Position numbers and translations under genes: made by a program | In this document: in pieces, positions 10,201-18,821 of the stretch | How positions within the stretch are numbered: position 1 is the first letter of the stretch | How the letters are laid out: the number at the start of each line of letters is the position of its first letter | The notes under the pieces: model-generated | What the model saw: only the letters and a program-made list of their open reading frames with translations | Told to the model about the DNA's origin: nothing | Databases searched by the model: none | Assembly: GCF_018476885.1 (NCBI RefSeq) | Contig: NZ_JAHCVJ010000002.1 | Location: forward strand, 528,238 to 592,237 | Direction of reading: 5' to 3' | DNA: 64,000 bases | Origin: Geoanaerobacter pelophilus | GTDB taxonomy: Bacteria; Desulfobacterota; Desulfuromonadia; Geobacterales; DSM-12255

Positions 10201-10228
10201 ACTATAGCAGAACGAGGTGAATTATCAA
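10201..10228 (-). promoter_or_regulatory. Probable sigma-70 promoter of the argBDFG unit
   Basis: On the minus strand TTGATA (10228-10223) and TATAGT (10206-10201) are spaced by 16 bases, about 50 bases before the argB start. Both are one mismatch from consensus. Confidence 0.6.
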
Positions 10229-10314
10229 CCTTTATGAGCCCCGATAGCAGGTTTTACGCAGAGAAATGCGCCGTATTTGAAATTTTCAACGGGAAGATCG
10301 ATAAACATATCGCC

Positions 10315-10343
10315 GTGGACGCCAGGGAGTTTTCTGCTACAAT
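10315..10343 (+). promoter_or_regulatory. Weak candidate promoter of the diguanylate cyclase gene
   Basis: GTGGAC (10315-10320) and TACAAT (10338-10343) are 17 bases apart and lie about 30 bases before the GTG start at 10374. The -35 hexamer is poor. Confidence 0.35.
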
Positions 10344-10373
10344 GAAGCAATTAACGCATACCTGCGAGGCATC

Positions 10374-11888
10374 GTGAATATCCGCATTAAACTCGTATCC
10401 AGCTTTGGCGTAGTGGTAATCGGTATGCTCACTGCCCTCGGAATAATAACCTATCTCACTTTTTCCGAAACAATCCTCAAAGACCGTAAAAGATACTTCG
10501 ATTCTTCTGCGAGGAATGCCGCAGAAATGGTAGATGCCTATCTCGTTCGGGAGCTTGAAGTCGTCACGCATGCTTTGCAGCCTCTGGTGAAAGATGGCAG
10601 ACTGACCCGGCCCGATCCGCAGAGAATGGCCCACATTTTCGATCATTTCAGAAAGCACCCGGTCCTTAGCGGAGTAGCGCTGTACGATGTGCATGGCCAA
10701 GATCTGGCTATTTCCTATGGAATGGTCGGCATTGGTTTCCCGGATTCTTTTCACTCCATACTCAGTAATCACAAATTAACAAGCTTCAATGTCGGCAAAG
10801 AGCTTTTCGTAGCCCTGCCAATTACGGATGACAATGGGGCCAAGACCAATTTTGTTATATTGGTGAGGGTCAATAGCCGCAGCCTAGAAACTTTTTTAAA
10901 AAAGCAGGCAATCCCAGATTCACTTCTAATGGTCTTTTTTGACAGTCAGCACATCGTTACCGTTTATCCAGGGAATAAAGAAGATTTTCCCGACATCCAG
11001 CCTGCTGAATTTGGTTCGGAAGCACGTGCCAAAGCTGACAAGCTAAACAACCGGTTCGATGTTTTTTCTTATGTAGGCTCAACTGTTTCAGTCCGCCTTA
11101 CCTATCTCGTTCCCAAGAAGGTTATGCTTGCTGATGTGATAACACTGAAAGACAGGGTTATCACCGCTTTGCTGCTGCTTGGATGGATTTCAATCTGGAT
11201 TGTGCTGCTCATAGCTCATCGACTCGCAAAACCGATTGTGAAACTGAGCAAAGCGAGTGAAGACATTATAACATTCAGCTATGGAGAACCACTGGACTTT
11301 AGTCCCTCCAATGATGAAGTCGGAAAGCTCGCCAAAAACCTTGAAATTATGCGCATGAAGATAAAGGAACTCATCTCGATAGACCCTTTGACAGATGTCT
11401 ACAATAGGCGCTATATGATGCATGCCCTTGAAATGGCGGTAACAAAGTCAGTCCGTACATGCGAAGAGCTGTCATGCATAATGCTGGATATGGATCACTT
11501 CAAAAGTATCAATGATAAATACGGACATCTCGGGGGAGATGAAGTACTGATTGCCCTCGGCACCCTTTTGAAATCTCATGTTCGCATTTATGACGTAGTT
11601 GCCAGGTTTGGCGGTGAGGAGTTTGCGATAATCCTTCCTGGAGTGGCAATCAGCGAAGCGAACCAAACGGCAGAAAGAATACGTAAAGCAATTGAAGCCC
11701 TATCTGTTAATTTCAAAGGGCAGCAGATCAATTTCACCATCAGTGCCGGCGTCTCGTCGCTTTCACTAATTGCGGTGAAAACCCCTGATGCGCTTATTGA
11801 TTCGGCAGATATTGCTCTCTACAGTGCAAAAAGCTTAGGGAGGAATACAGTGGCATTGTACTGCGAAATTGAAAATGCAAAAAGCTAG
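10374..11888 (+). CDS. Membrane diguanylate cyclase with periplasmic sensor, HAMP and GGDEF domains
   Basis: Synthesises cyclic di-GMP from two GTP in response to an external cue. The 504-residue protein has a first membrane segment (about 8-28), a periplasmic region of some 230 residues (probably a Cache-like double sensor, by length and position), a second membrane segment (262-282), a HAMP linker and a C-terminal GGDEF domain. The active-site motif GGEEF is intact (413-417), and RIYD (404-407) provides the RxxD inhibitory site five residues upstream, so the enzyme is probably active and product-inhibited. Start is GTG with a weak GAGG site. It converges on the DUF2892 gene, with stop codons overlapping. 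Confidence 0.9.
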   Translation: MNIRIKLVSSFGVVVIGMLTALGIITYLTFSETILKDRKRYFDSSARNAAEMVDAYLVRELEVVTHALQPLVKDGRLTRPDPQRMAHIFDHFRKHPVLSGVALYDVHGQDLAISYGMVGIGFPDSFHSILSNHKLTSFNVGKELFVALPITDDNGAKTNFVILVRVNSRSLETFLKKQAIPDSLLMVFFDSQHIVTVYPGNKEDFPDIQPAEFGSEARAKADKLNNRFDVFSYVGSTVSVRLTYLVPKKVMLADVITLKDRVITALLLLGWISIWIVLLIAHRLAKPIVKLSKASEDIITFSYGEPLDFSPSNDEVGKLAKNLEIMRMKIKELISIDPLTDVYNRRYMMHALEMAVTKSVRTCEELSCIMLDMDHFKSINDKYGHLGGDEVLIALGTLLKSHVRIYDVVARFGGEEFAIILPGVAISEANQTAERIRKAIEALSVNFKGQQINFTISAGVSSLSLIAVKTPDALIDSADIALYSAKSLGRNTVALYCEIENAKS

Positions 11889-12097
11889 CCTTTGCCTGTA
11901 GTATCTAAATCTACAATCCAATACATTGGACAGACCCTGAAGAGTGCCGAAAGAAAAACAATTGTCCCGAATACTCCGATTAAAAACTTGAACGTTCCGC
12001 CGGTAACTATCGGATTATCGAAAAACCCGACATACATAAAGAGCAAACCGAGAGTAAACCGGATAATCCGGTCTAAGGTCCCCACATTTTTTTTCAT
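11885..12097 (-). CDS. DUF2892-type small inner-membrane protein
   Basis: A 70-residue protein with two hydrophobic segments (about 11-28 and 36-53) around a short polar turn. The opening MKKNVGTLDRIIRFTLGLL and the later CPMYWIVDLDT resemble DUF2892 proteins, the membrane part also found in YgaP-type rhodanese proteins. Preceded by GAGGATGTC before the ATG. Role unknown; membrane location is well supported. Confidence 0.8.
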   Translation of the reverse strand: MKKNVGTLDRIIRFTLGLLFMYVGFFDNPIVTGGTFKFLIGVFGTIVFLSALFRVCPMYWIVDLDTTGKG

Positions 12098-12145
12098 GAC
12101 ATCCTCGAAAATTCTTAACTATTACTCGAGTCACGTGAACTACAA

Positions 12146-13285
12146 TTAACCGGCTGGCATTCCATCGTTTAGCGGTATGGTGATGGAGGCGCAGGTCCCC
12201 TTGCCGGCTTCGCTTTCAATGCTGATTGTTCCGCCGTGGAGGCGAACGAATTCCCGGGCATAATAAAGCCCCAAACCAAAGCCCCTTACCTGGCCGGTGT
12301 TGGCTGGGTCTACCTGGTAAAATTTTTCGAATATCTTTGGCAGCTCTTCCCGGGAAATTCCGGCACCGGAGTCGCGCACCTGTAATACTGCCCGATCGCC
12401 GGACGCTTTCAGCGAGATGGTGACTGTGCCGGTTTCCCCTGAGAATTTGTAGGCGTTTTCGATGATCTGGCGTATGGCAAAGCCCAGCTTCTCCCGATCG
12501 GCAGATACCGGCGGCAGCGGCTCAATGTCGAGAACCGATTGGAGGCTGGTCTTGCTCAGCACCTCCCTGGACTCGGCTATCGCCTGCATGATGACGGTTG
12601 CCATGTCGCACCGTTCCAGGCGAAGCGATTCGCCGTTGGCCATCACCCGGCTGAAGGTAAGCAGCTCAGCCACCATCCGCTCCAGATAACAGGCCTCGTT
12701 GTACACCATTTTTACATTTTGCCGGTAGATGTCGTCTTCCTGGTCAAAAAGACCGGTGGAAAGGTTCTGGAGGAACAGGGAGATTGCGGTGATCGGGGTC
12801 CGGAATTTATGCGAGATGAGCGACAGGAAATTAGTCTTGAGCCGGTCGAGATTCTTCAGGCTCGCCAGCTCTTCTTTCAGTTCTTTCTTGACCAAAGCCT
12901 TGTCAACAGCGGTTTTCAGCTGCAGCAGGTTGAGCGGCTTGGCGATAAAGTCATCGGCGTCATCCTTCAGGGCGTTCAGGATGACCTCCTTTTCCGCGAA
13001 ACCGGTCATGATGATCACAACGGAAGTCGGATCGATCTCCTTCACCCGCTTCAGGAGATCAAGACCGGACATCTTCGGCATCATGACATCTGTCAGAATG
13101 ACATCAATCCCCCCCTGCTCGAAAAGCGAGAGGGCATCGGTGCCGTCGCTCGCTTCAAGGACATGATACCCCTTGAGCGCCCTGCTGCAGAGATCGCGAA
13201 TGATTGCCTCGTCATCGACAATCAGGATCGTTTTAGTGCCATCTCCTTTGACCGGGACACTGCTTTGCGTTTGGGAGAGGTCCAT
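12146..13285 (-). CDS. Receiver-histidine kinase hybrid (soluble)
   Basis: A 379-residue two-component protein with reversed architecture: an N-terminal receiver domain (about 18-133) with phospho-acceptor Asp66 in ILTDVMMPKMSG and Lys in IAKPLN, then a HisKA domain with phospho-acceptor His159 in LISHKFRTPI, and a HATPase_c domain ending with GFGLGLYYAREF and GTCASITIP. No membrane segment, so it is cytoplasmic and is probably fed by another kinase through its receiver. No partner regulator is adjacent. Confidence 0.92.
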   Translation of the reverse strand: MDLSQTQSSVPVKGDGTKTILIVDDEAIIRDLCSRALKGYHVLEASDGTDALSLFEQGGIDVILTDVMMPKMSGLDLLKRVKEIDPTSVVIIMTGFAEKEVILNALKDDADDFIAKPLNLLQLKTAVDKALVKKELKEELASLKNLDRLKTNFLSLISHKFRTPITAISLFLQNLSTGLFDQEDDIYRQNVKMVYNEACYLERMVAELLTFSRVMANGESLRLERCDMATVIMQAIAESREVLSKTSLQSVLDIEPLPPVSADREKLGFAIRQIIENAYKFSGETGTVTISLKASGDRAVLQVRDSGAGISREELPKIFEKFYQVDPANTGQVRGFGLGLYYAREFVRLHGGTISIESEAGKGTCASITIPLNDGMPAG

Positions 13286-13358
13286 AAGGATCCTTTGAGG
13301 TAAAATAGTTCAAAACCGGTAAAATCTTCGTTTTCAACGAGAGTTGTCGCTCCGGTTA

Positions 13359-15989
13359 TCAGGCAATGAGTTCGGCAGCTTTATCAAGAGCAGCCTTGAG
13401 GTTCTCCGGCTTGCTGCCGCCTGCCTGTGCCAGGTCGGGTTTGCCGCCACCGCTGCCGCCGATGATCGGCGCCAGTTCTCTGACAAGGTCGCCGGCCTTG
13501 AACCGGGCAGTCAGATCTTTGGTAACGGCAACCAGCAGATTGGCCTTATTGTCGGCAACAGCGCCAAGCACGATGATGCCGGAGCCGATACGGTCCTTAA
13601 GCGTGTCAGACAGCTCTCGCAGCCCTTTCGGGTTGGCGCCGGGGAGTTCTACTGCCAGCAGCTTCACGCCATTGACCTCCTTGGCTTCCGCGAGCAGATC
13701 CGAAGAATGGGCAGAGTTCAGTTTCCCCTGCAACGCCTCTATCTCGCGCTGCATCTCTCGCTGGCGGGCAATAAGCTTCTCAAGCTTGTCAACGGGGTCA
13801 GAGCCCTCGGCCTTGAGCAGCGAAGCAATGCGGCGCTTGCCTTCTTCCAGCTCCTGCACGTGGCGCAGCGCGCCGGTACCGGTCAGTGCTTCGATCCGGC
13901 GCACTCCGGCGGCAATCCCAGCCTCGGAGATAATCTTGCACAGGCCAATCTCACCGGCAGCATGAACATGAGTACCACCGCACAGCTCCATGCTGACCTC
14001 ACCGACCCGCACCACCCGGACCCGTTCGCCGTATTTTTCACCGAAAAAAGCGGTGGCGCCGCTCTCCATGGCATCGCTGACGCTCATCTCGGTAGCGTTG
14101 ACATCCGAGTTCTCCATGATGTAACCGTTGACCAGCTCCTCGACCCGGGAGAGCTCTTCATCGGTCATGGCCGCAAAGTGGGTAAAGTCGAAGCGCAGCC
14201 GCTCCGGGTTCACCAGAGAACCAGCCTGCTTGACATGGTCCCCGAGCACCTGACGCAGGGCAGACTGCAGGAGATGGGTTGCGGTATGGTTTCTGGCGGT
14301 TGCCGAGCGCTCTTTCGACGATATCTTCAGGTCGGCGGCGTCTCCTTTGCGGATAGTCCCTTCAGTGACCACCGCATGGTGAACGATGAGATCGGCAAAC
14401 GGCCTGGTAGCGTACTTGACCGTCAAATGAGCCGAACCAGTAGAAATGGTGCCGGTATCGCCGGCCTGCCCCCCTGATTCCCCGTAAAACGGGGACGAAT
14501 CAGTGACAATTTCGATCTCCTCACCAACTCCGGCCTCACTCACCTCTTTGCCGTCACGGATCAGTGCCGTGACCGTACCGTAGGAGCATTTTTCACCGTA
14601 GCCGACAAATTTGGTTCGCACCCCGGAATTGTGCAGGTTCTTGAAGATGGCCGCAATCCCCTCCTCGCCGGACCCTTTCCAGTTCTCCCGGGCCTGCTCT
14701 CGCTGTCGCTCCATGCAGGCCTCGAAACCGGCCTCGTCAAGGATGAACCCTTCGGCAGCCACGATGTCGGCGGTAAGGTCGATCGGAAAGCCAAACGTGT
14801 CATAAAGCTTAAAGATTATCTCCCCAGGGATCACATGGACCCCGGACTTTTTCAGGCTGGCAACCTCGTCATTGAGGATGGCAAGACCACGGTCCAGAGT
14901 CTCGGCAAAACGCTCCTCCTCGGCCTTGATCACTTTTTTCACGTATTCTTCCCGCTCCAGCAGCTCCGGGAAGGCGTCCCCCATGATGCTGTTCACTGCA
15001 TCCACCGCCCGGTACAGGACCGGTTCGGCAAAACCGAGCATCTTGGCATGGCGGGCTGCCCGGCGCATGATCCGGCGGAGCACGTAGCCGCGCCCCTCGT
15101 TCGACGGAAGCACGCCGTCGCAGATGAGGAAGGTTACGGCGCGGGAGTGGTCGGCAATGACCCGCATCGAGACGTCGTCTTTGTCATTGGTCCGATATTT
15201 CTTGCCCGACAGTTTTTCAATATGTTTGATGATCCCCTGGATCAGGTCAGTGTCGTAATTGGACGTTACCCCCTGCATCACGGCGGAAATCCGCTCAAGC
15301 CCCATGCCGGTATCGACTGATGGCTTGGGGAGCGGTGTCAGGGTGCCGTCTGCTGACCGGTCAAACTGCATGAAGACATTGTTCCAGATCTCCATGTAAC
15401 GGTCGCAATCGCAGCCGACCGCACAATCCGGGCTACCACATCCAGTTCCTGGGCCATTGTCCCAGAAAATCTCGGTACAGGGGCCGCAAGGGCCGGTATC
15501 ACCCATTGACCAGAAGTTGTCCTTCTCGCCGAACCGGTAGATCCGCTCTCTCGGCACCCCTTCCTGCTGATGCCAGATCTCGGCGGCCTCGTCGTCATCG
15601 GTATAAACCGTCACATAGAGCCGGCTCTTGTCGAGTTTCAACTCTTTGGTCAGGAACTCCCAGGCATAGGCAATCGCTTCTTTTTTGAAGTAATCGCCGA
15701 AGGAGAAATTGCCCAGCATCTCGAAAAAGGTATGGTGACGAGCAGTGCGGCCGACGTTCTCCAGGTCGTTGTGCTTGCCGCCGGCCCGGACGCATTTCTG
15801 CGAACTGGCGGCTCTCACGTAATCACGCTTCTCCATGCCGAGAAAGCAGTCTTTGAACTGGTTCATCCCTGCATTGGTAAAAAGCAGGGTCGGATCGTTG
15901 TGCGGAACGAGCCCTGAGCTCTGCACTATGGTGTGGCCACGCTCCATGAAAAAGGTAAGAAATTTTGCCCTGAGTTCTCTGCCGGTCAT
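13359..15989 (-). CDS. alaS: Alanyl-tRNA synthetase
   Basis: Charges tRNA-Ala and edits mischarged Ser or Gly. The 876-residue protein has the full set of domains: class-II catalytic core at the N-terminus ([18 protein letters not shown]), the tRNA recognition region, the editing domain with HTATHLLQ and the zinc-type CGGTHV motif, and the C-terminal Gly-rich DHHA1 domain ([17 protein letters not shown]). The ATG at 15989 follows GAGGA. It is the last gene of the larB-to-alaS run and follows recX, a common order. Confidence 0.99.
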   Translation of the reverse strand: MTGRELRAKFLTFFMERGHTIVQSSGLVPHNDPTLLFTNAGMNQFKDCFLGMEKRDYVRAASSQKCVRAGGKHNDLENVGRTARHHTFFEMLGNFSFGDYFKKEAIAYAWEFLTKELKLDKSRLYVTVYTDDDEAAEIWHQQEGVPRERIYRFGEKDNFWSMGDTGPCGPCTEIFWDNGPGTGCGSPDCAVGCDCDRYMEIWNNVFMQFDRSADGTLTPLPKPSVDTGMGLERISAVMQGVTSNYDTDLIQGIIKHIEKLSGKKYRTNDKDDVSMRVIADHSRAVTFLICDGVLPSNEGRGYVLRRIMRRAARHAKMLGFAEPVLYRAVDAVNSIMGDAFPELLEREEYVKKVIKAEEERFAETLDRGLAILNDEVASLKKSGVHVIPGEIIFKLYDTFGFPIDLTADIVAAEGFILDEAGFEACMERQREQARENWKGSGEEGIAAIFKNLHNSGVRTKFVGYGEKCSYGTVTALIRDGKEVSEAGVGEEIEIVTDSSPFYGESGGQAGDTGTISTGSAHLTVKYATRPFADLIVHHAVVTEGTIRKGDAADLKISSKERSATARNHTATHLLQSALRQVLGDHVKQAGSLVNPERLRFDFTHFAAMTDEELSRVEELVNGYIMENSDVNATEMSVSDAMESGATAFFGEKYGERVRVVRVGEVSMELCGGTHVHAAGEIGLCKIISEAGIAAGVRRIEALTGTGALRHVQELEEGKRRIASLLKAEGSDPVDKLEKLIARQREMQREIEALQGKLNSAHSSDLLAEAKEVNGVKLLAVELPGANPKGLRELSDTLKDRIGSGIIVLGAVADNKANLLVAVTKDLTARFKAGDLVRELAPIIGGSGGGKPDLAQAGGSKPENLKAALDKAAELIA

Positions 15990-16035
15990 TTATTGATCCT
16001 CTGCTTGGAATTATTTGCTAAACACAAGTGGAAAT

Positions 16036-16506
16036 TTATTCTTCGTCGCTAACGTCCTTGAAAAAAGCCATGATCGCCCCTGCGGAAAACCCTCGCCGTT
16101 GCAGGAAGCCGAATATCCGGCGTTTTTCACGGACATCCGCGACTAACGGCTCAAAATCAGGAAACCTGCGCCGTAACAGCATCCGCAAGGTCTCAGCCTC
16201 ATTCGCCCCGGATGTCAGTCCGCTGATCACTTCATCGGCAATGGCCGGCTCAATCCCTTTCTGCCGGAGTTCCGCGCGCAGACGGGGACCGTAGCATTTG
16301 CCGTTTTCAAGGGCAGCCGTTGCCCAGTGTTCTGCGTAACGGCGGTCGTCAATATAACCTTTTTCCCGAAAAGCCGCGAGAGTTGCGTCTGCAATCTGCG
16401 GAGAGATGCCGTTGCGGATTAATTTACGCCTGAGCTCAGCCGTGCTGTGATCCCGGCGCGCCAGGATCCGCAGAGCCGATTCACGGGCCTTCGCCTCTTC
16501 AGTCAT
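16036..16506 (-). CDS. recX: Recombination regulator RecX
   Basis: RecX binds and restrains RecA filaments. The 156-residue protein shows the family's repeated three-helix units: ALRILARRDHSTAELRRKL, then FREKGYIDDRRYAEHWA, then GPRLRAELRQKGI. The ATG at 16506 shares its first base with the last base of the pilT TGA (TGATG), so it is coupled to pilT; a TTG one codon earlier is less likely. Placement near recA supports the assignment, although pilT is interposed. Confidence 0.92.
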   Translation of the reverse strand: MTEEAKARESALRILARRDHSTAELRRKLIRNGISPQIADATLAAFREKGYIDDRRYAEHWATAALENGKCYGPRLRAELRQKGIEPAIADEVISGLTSGANEAETLRMLLRRRFPDFEPLVADVREKRRIFGFLQRRGFSAGAIMAFFKDVSDEE

Positions 16507-17669
16507 CAAAATTTCTCAATTTTGATCTTGCCGTCTTCCCCGACATTCTCGTCCGGTTTCTCCTCCTTGGTAAACTGGTCCCAGCTGGCATTGGAGGTTG
16601 AGGAAATTCCCGAGACCTTGAGAGCGAAGTCATCCGGGTTTGAGGATTGCCGCAGCGCCTCTTCATAGGAGATCAGCTTGCTAGAGTACAGTTTCATCAG
16701 AGATTGATCGAATGTCTGCATGCCATAGGAGATAACCCCCTGGGATATCGCCTCCGGAATCTGTTTGGTTTTCATCTCGTCATCGATACATTCCCGAATG
16801 CGCGCCGTGCCGAGCAGCACTTCTACTGCCGGCACCCGCCCCTTGCCGTCTGCCCGCGGCACCAAGCGCTGGGAGATGACTCCCTTGATAACGGATGAGA
16901 GCTGCGTCCGCACCTGGCGCTGATGGTACGGCGGAAAGACCGAGATGATCCGGTTCACGGTTTCAGCGGCATCGAGGGTATGCAGCGTTGACATCACCAG
17001 ATGGCCGGTTTCTGCCGCAGACATCGCTGTTTCAATCGTCTCCAGATCTCGCATCTCGCCGACCAGGATCACGTCCGGATCCTGGCGCAGGGCGCTTTTC
17101 AGCGCCGAGGCGTAATTGAGGGTATCAAAGCCGACCTCGCGCTGGCTGATGATGCTTTTCTTGTCGCGGTGCAGGAACTCCACCGGGTCTTCAATGGTAA
17201 TGACATTGGTGGTACGGGTGTCATTGATATAATCGATCATTGCCGCCAGAGTGGACGACTTGCCGCTGCCAGTGGTGCCGGTCACCAAGATCATGCCGCG
17301 TTCCTCGGCAGCAATTTTTTTCAGGACCGGCGGCAGATTTAGTGAATCCAGGGTCGGAATGGCGAACGGGATCGAGCGGAACACCATGGCCGTTGAACCC
17401 CGCTGGTTGTAGACACTTACCCTGAACCGGCCAAGCCCCGGAATGCCGTGGGCAAGGTCGGTTTCATAATGCTGGGCGAACTGCATCTTCTGCCGTTCGT
17501 TCATGATGCTGTTGGCAAGCTCGTTAATTATATCCGGGGTGAGCCGCGGCACATTGGGCATCGGGTGCAACTTGCCGTCAATCCTGACTATGGGGGGCTG
17601 CCCGCTCTTAAAATGGATATCGGAACCTCGTGCCTTAACGGCAAGGGTGAGGATCTCGTTCAGGTTCAT
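16506..17669 (-). CDS. pilT: Twitching motility retraction ATPase PilT
   Basis: Hexameric secretion-type ATPase that powers type IV pilus retraction. The 387-residue protein carries Walker A GTTGSGKSS (131-139), the Asp box, Walker B (DVILVGEMRD) and the His box (STLHTLDAAETVNRI). The C-terminal IRECIDDEMKTKQIPEAI is characteristic of PilT rather than of the extension ATPase PilB. No other pilus genes are adjacent, so it may be one of several paralogues; the C-terminal tail after residue about 350 is longer than in minimal PilT. Confidence 0.94.
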   Translation of the reverse strand: MNLNEILTLAVKARGSDIHFKSGQPPIVRIDGKLHPMPNVPRLTPDIINELANSIMNERQKMQFAQHYETDLAHGIPGLGRFRVSVYNQRGSTAMVFRSIPFAIPTLDSLNLPPVLKKIAAEERGMILVTGTTGSGKSSTLAAMIDYINDTRTTNVITIEDPVEFLHRDKKSIISQREVGFDTLNYASALKSALRQDPDVILVGEMRDLETIETAMSAAETGHLVMSTLHTLDAAETVNRIISVFPPYHQRQVRTQLSSVIKGVISQRLVPRADGKGRVPAVEVLLGTARIRECIDDEMKTKQIPEAISQGVISYGMQTFDQSLMKLYSSKLISYEEALRQSSNPDDFALKVSGISSTSNASWDQFTKEEKPDENVGEDGKIKIEKF

Positions 17670-17721
17670 GGTGCCCCCCTCAAGTGTCGATCAGTGGTAA
17701 GGTGAACTGGCTTTAAAGCGC

Positions 17722-18708
17722 TTAGCGGCTGACCTCTTCCCGTAGTTTGGTTTCGATCTCGGTCATGGTCTCAGGGTGCTCTTTCAGGAAAACCCTGGCG
17801 TTTTCACGCCCCTGACCGATCCGTTCCTTGCCGTAGGAGTACCATGCCCCGCTTTTTTCCACGATATTCCGGTCAACCGCCAAGTCAAGCACATCACCTT
17901 CCCTGGAGATCCCTTCACCGTAGAGAATGTCGAACTCCACCTCTTTGAACGGTGGCGCCACCTTGTTCTTGACCACTTTGACCCTGGTGCGCGAACCGAT
18001 GATATCATCACCTTTCTTGAGCGCGGCGATCTTGCGGATATCCATTCTGACCGAGGCGTAAAACTTCAGGGCATTGCCGCCAGTTGTGGTTTCCGGGTTG
18101 CCGAACATCACACCGATCTTCATGCGGATCTGGTTGATGAAGATCACGCAGCAGTTGGACTTGCTGATGATACCGGTCAGCTTGCGCAGCGCCTGGGACA
18201 TCAGCCGGGCCTGGAGCCCCATGTGCGAATCACCCATCTCGCCTTCGATTTCGGCCTTCGGCACCAGGGCGGCAACCGAGTCTATTACCAGGACATCGAT
18301 CGCTCCACTGCGCACCAGCATCTCTGCTATTTCCAGGGCCTGTTCGCCGGTGTCCGGCTGCGATACCAGCAGGTCGTCGGTCTTAACCCCGAGCTTGCGG
18401 GCATAACCGATGTCAAGGGCATGTTCGGCGTCGACAAAAGCGGCGATACCACCGAGTTTCTGGGCCTCGGCGACGATATGCAGCGCTAGGGTTGTTTTCC
18501 CGGAAGATTCCGGCCCGAAGACCTCCACGACTCGGCCGCGGGGAACGCCTCCCACCCCAAGGGCGATATCCAGGGAGAGCGCCCCGGTGGATATGGCGGC
18601 AACATCCGGCAGTGCTTCATCGTTGCCGAGCCGCATGATGGCCCCTTTGCCGAACTGCTTCTCAATCTGTGTCAATGCAAGCTCAATAGCTTTTTCCCGA
18701 TCGCTCAT
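17722..18708 (-). CDS. recA: Recombinase A
   Basis: Forms filaments on single-stranded DNA, drives strand exchange and stimulates LexA self-cleavage. The 328-residue protein has Walker A GPESSGKT (65-72), Walker B LLVSQPD followed by the DNA-binding loops, and the signature ALKFYASVR. The C-terminus is short (ends LREEVSR) and lacks the long acidic tail of E. coli RecA, giving a size at the low end of the family. A well-placed GGAG precedes the ATG. A dyad lies about 60 bases upstream (see regulatory feature). Confidence 0.98.
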   Translation of the reverse strand: MSDREKAIELALTQIEKQFGKGAIMRLGNDEALPDVAAISTGALSLDIALGVGGVPRGRVVEVFGPESSGKTTLALHIVAEAQKLGGIAAFVDAEHALDIGYARKLGVKTDDLLVSQPDTGEQALEIAEMLVRSGAIDVLVIDSVAALVPKAEIEGEMGDSHMGLQARLMSQALRKLTGIISKSNCCVIFINQIRMKIGVMFGNPETTTGGNALKFYASVRMDIRKIAALKKGDDIIGSRTRVKVVKNKVAPPFKEVEFDILYGEGISREGDVLDLAVDRNIVEKSGAWYSYGKERIGQGRENARVFLKEHPETMTEIETKLREEVSR

Positions 18709-18762
18709 GAACGAATCTCCGTTGTCGTTGTCTTAAAAACCGTCAAACACTGGCGGCAGTGT

Positions 18763-18781
18763 GGGTGATAGCATATAACCC
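18763..18781 (-). promoter_or_regulatory. Dyad in the recA promoter region, candidate SOS-type operator
   Basis: GGGT-N-ATA-N3-TAT-N-ACCC reads almost identically on both strands and overlaps a plausible -10 region for recA. The GGTT...ACC ends loosely recall the described Geobacter LexA box, but the internal C and G of that consensus do not line up, so the assignment to LexA is only a suggestion. Confidence 0.35.
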
Positions 18782-18821
18782 TTCGAGTTTTCAACCCCTC
18801 TTTGGTGTAAGAGGACTGTGA

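Noticed and set aside
10254..10772. Minus-strand open frame of 172 codons
   Set aside because: It overlaps the start of the diguanylate cyclase gene and is its antisense shadow.
13344..14477. Long plus-strand open frame of 377 codons
   Set aside because: It lies wholly antisense to alaS and has no coding character of its own.
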